Shown here piece by piece: positions 63,839-64,000 of a stretch of DNA of 64,000 nucleotides. Under the pieces are notes generated by a model. It worked only from the letters and a program-made list of their open reading frames with translations. It made no database searches and had not been told where the DNA came from. The stretch is from Vibrio furnissii CIP 102972 (GTDB lineage Bacteria > Pseudomonadota > Gammaproteobacteria > Enterobacterales > Vibrionaceae): assembly GCF_000176175.1 (NCBI RefSeq), contig NZ_ACZP01000013.1:62001-126000 (forward strand), read 5' to 3'. Both the position numbers and the translations under genes were made by a program. The first letter of the stretch is position 1; each line of letters starts with the position of its first letter.

Positions 63839-63860
63839 TTGAACGCTTTGCCCACAATAA

Positions 63861-63890
63861 AAACGCCAGATCGTGATGATCTGGCGTTTT
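63861..63890 (+). terminator. Terminator of the helicase gene
   Basis: AAACGCCAGATC pairs with GATCTGGCGTTTT over a short GTGAT loop, followed by T-rich sequence, 23 bases after the stop. The remaining 110 bases of the window show no feature. Confidence 0.9.
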
Positions 63891-64000
63891 ACTATGTGTT
63901 GTTGATGAATGTGTCTCGTGGATGAGTCGCGGCTGATGCACCACCGCTCACGCTGAGTGATTAAGGTTTATACCACCCTTTTTGATATGCCATGCTGCCG

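Overview
The window looks like chromosomal DNA of a marine gammaproteobacterium, most likely a Vibrio. The evidence is a complete-looking half of a lateral (swarming) flagellar system with Vibrio-type gene order (lafA; lafBCDEFSTU; fliMNPQR-flhBA; motY-lafK-fliEFGHIJ), Vibrio-type integron attC sites, and a tesB-ybaY-atl-ffs neighbourhood like that of enterics and vibrios. The species cannot be fixed from sequence reading alone; a V. fluvialis/furnissii-like genome is only a guess.

Layout. 1-1980: 3' end of a TRAP transporter large permease and an IclR-type regulator. 2061-5261: an AT-rich accessory island bounded by long inverted repeats (about 130 bp) and holding three promoterless-looking integron-type cassettes: an HNH endonuclease, a COG1237-type metallo-beta-lactamase-fold protein, and a CAP12/Pycsar-type TIR-like protein. 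The TIR-like protein ends in exactly the C-terminal tip of single-stranded DNA-binding protein (SSB). This is the most interesting part of the window. 5400-7020: small membrane proteins and an NlpE-like lipoprotein. 7066-30271: lateral flagellar cluster in three transcription blocks. Two run on the minus strand (lafB-U with its own sigma-54 promoter and lafA with its own terminator; fliM-flhA followed by a degenerate EAL-domain gene). One runs on the plus strand (motY-lafK-fliEFGHIJ). The rod/hook (flg) genes are not here and must lie elsewhere.

30300-37260: housekeeping segment (PLP enzyme with divergent Lrp regulator, tesB, ybaY, atl, a dual-periplasmic-binding-domain diguanylate cyclase, and the 4.5S RNA gene). 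37450-44060: an AT-richer block with a frameshifted LysR gene next to an AEC transporter, then a beta-glucoside operon (BglG-type antiterminator, PTS EIIBCA, family 1 6-phospho-beta-glucosidase) with recognisable antiterminator RNA sites. 44478-53083: chemoreceptor, LysR, two GNAT acetyltransferases, YbhB-like protein, AraC regulator, methyltransferase, tRNA-binding protein, MFS transporter. 53171-60534: copper/silver efflux operon (cupredoxin, CusA, a CusB carrying two CusF-like domains, CusC, a Cys/His/Met-rich small secreted protein) behind a MerR/CueR-type promoter with a 19-bp spacer. 60691-64000: a family 9 glycosyltransferase and an RhlE-type DEAD-box helicase.

How the parts work together. 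The flagellar block gives export gate, basal body, switch, H+ or Na+ stator pair, filament, cap, chaperones and the two-step regulation LafK (sigma-54) then LafS (sigma-28). The cus block forms a tripartite periplasmic metal pump with accessory copper-binding proteins. The bgl block is a self-inducing antitermination circuit. The island at 2-5 kb looks like a small mobile defence-type cassette set without its own integrase or transposase.
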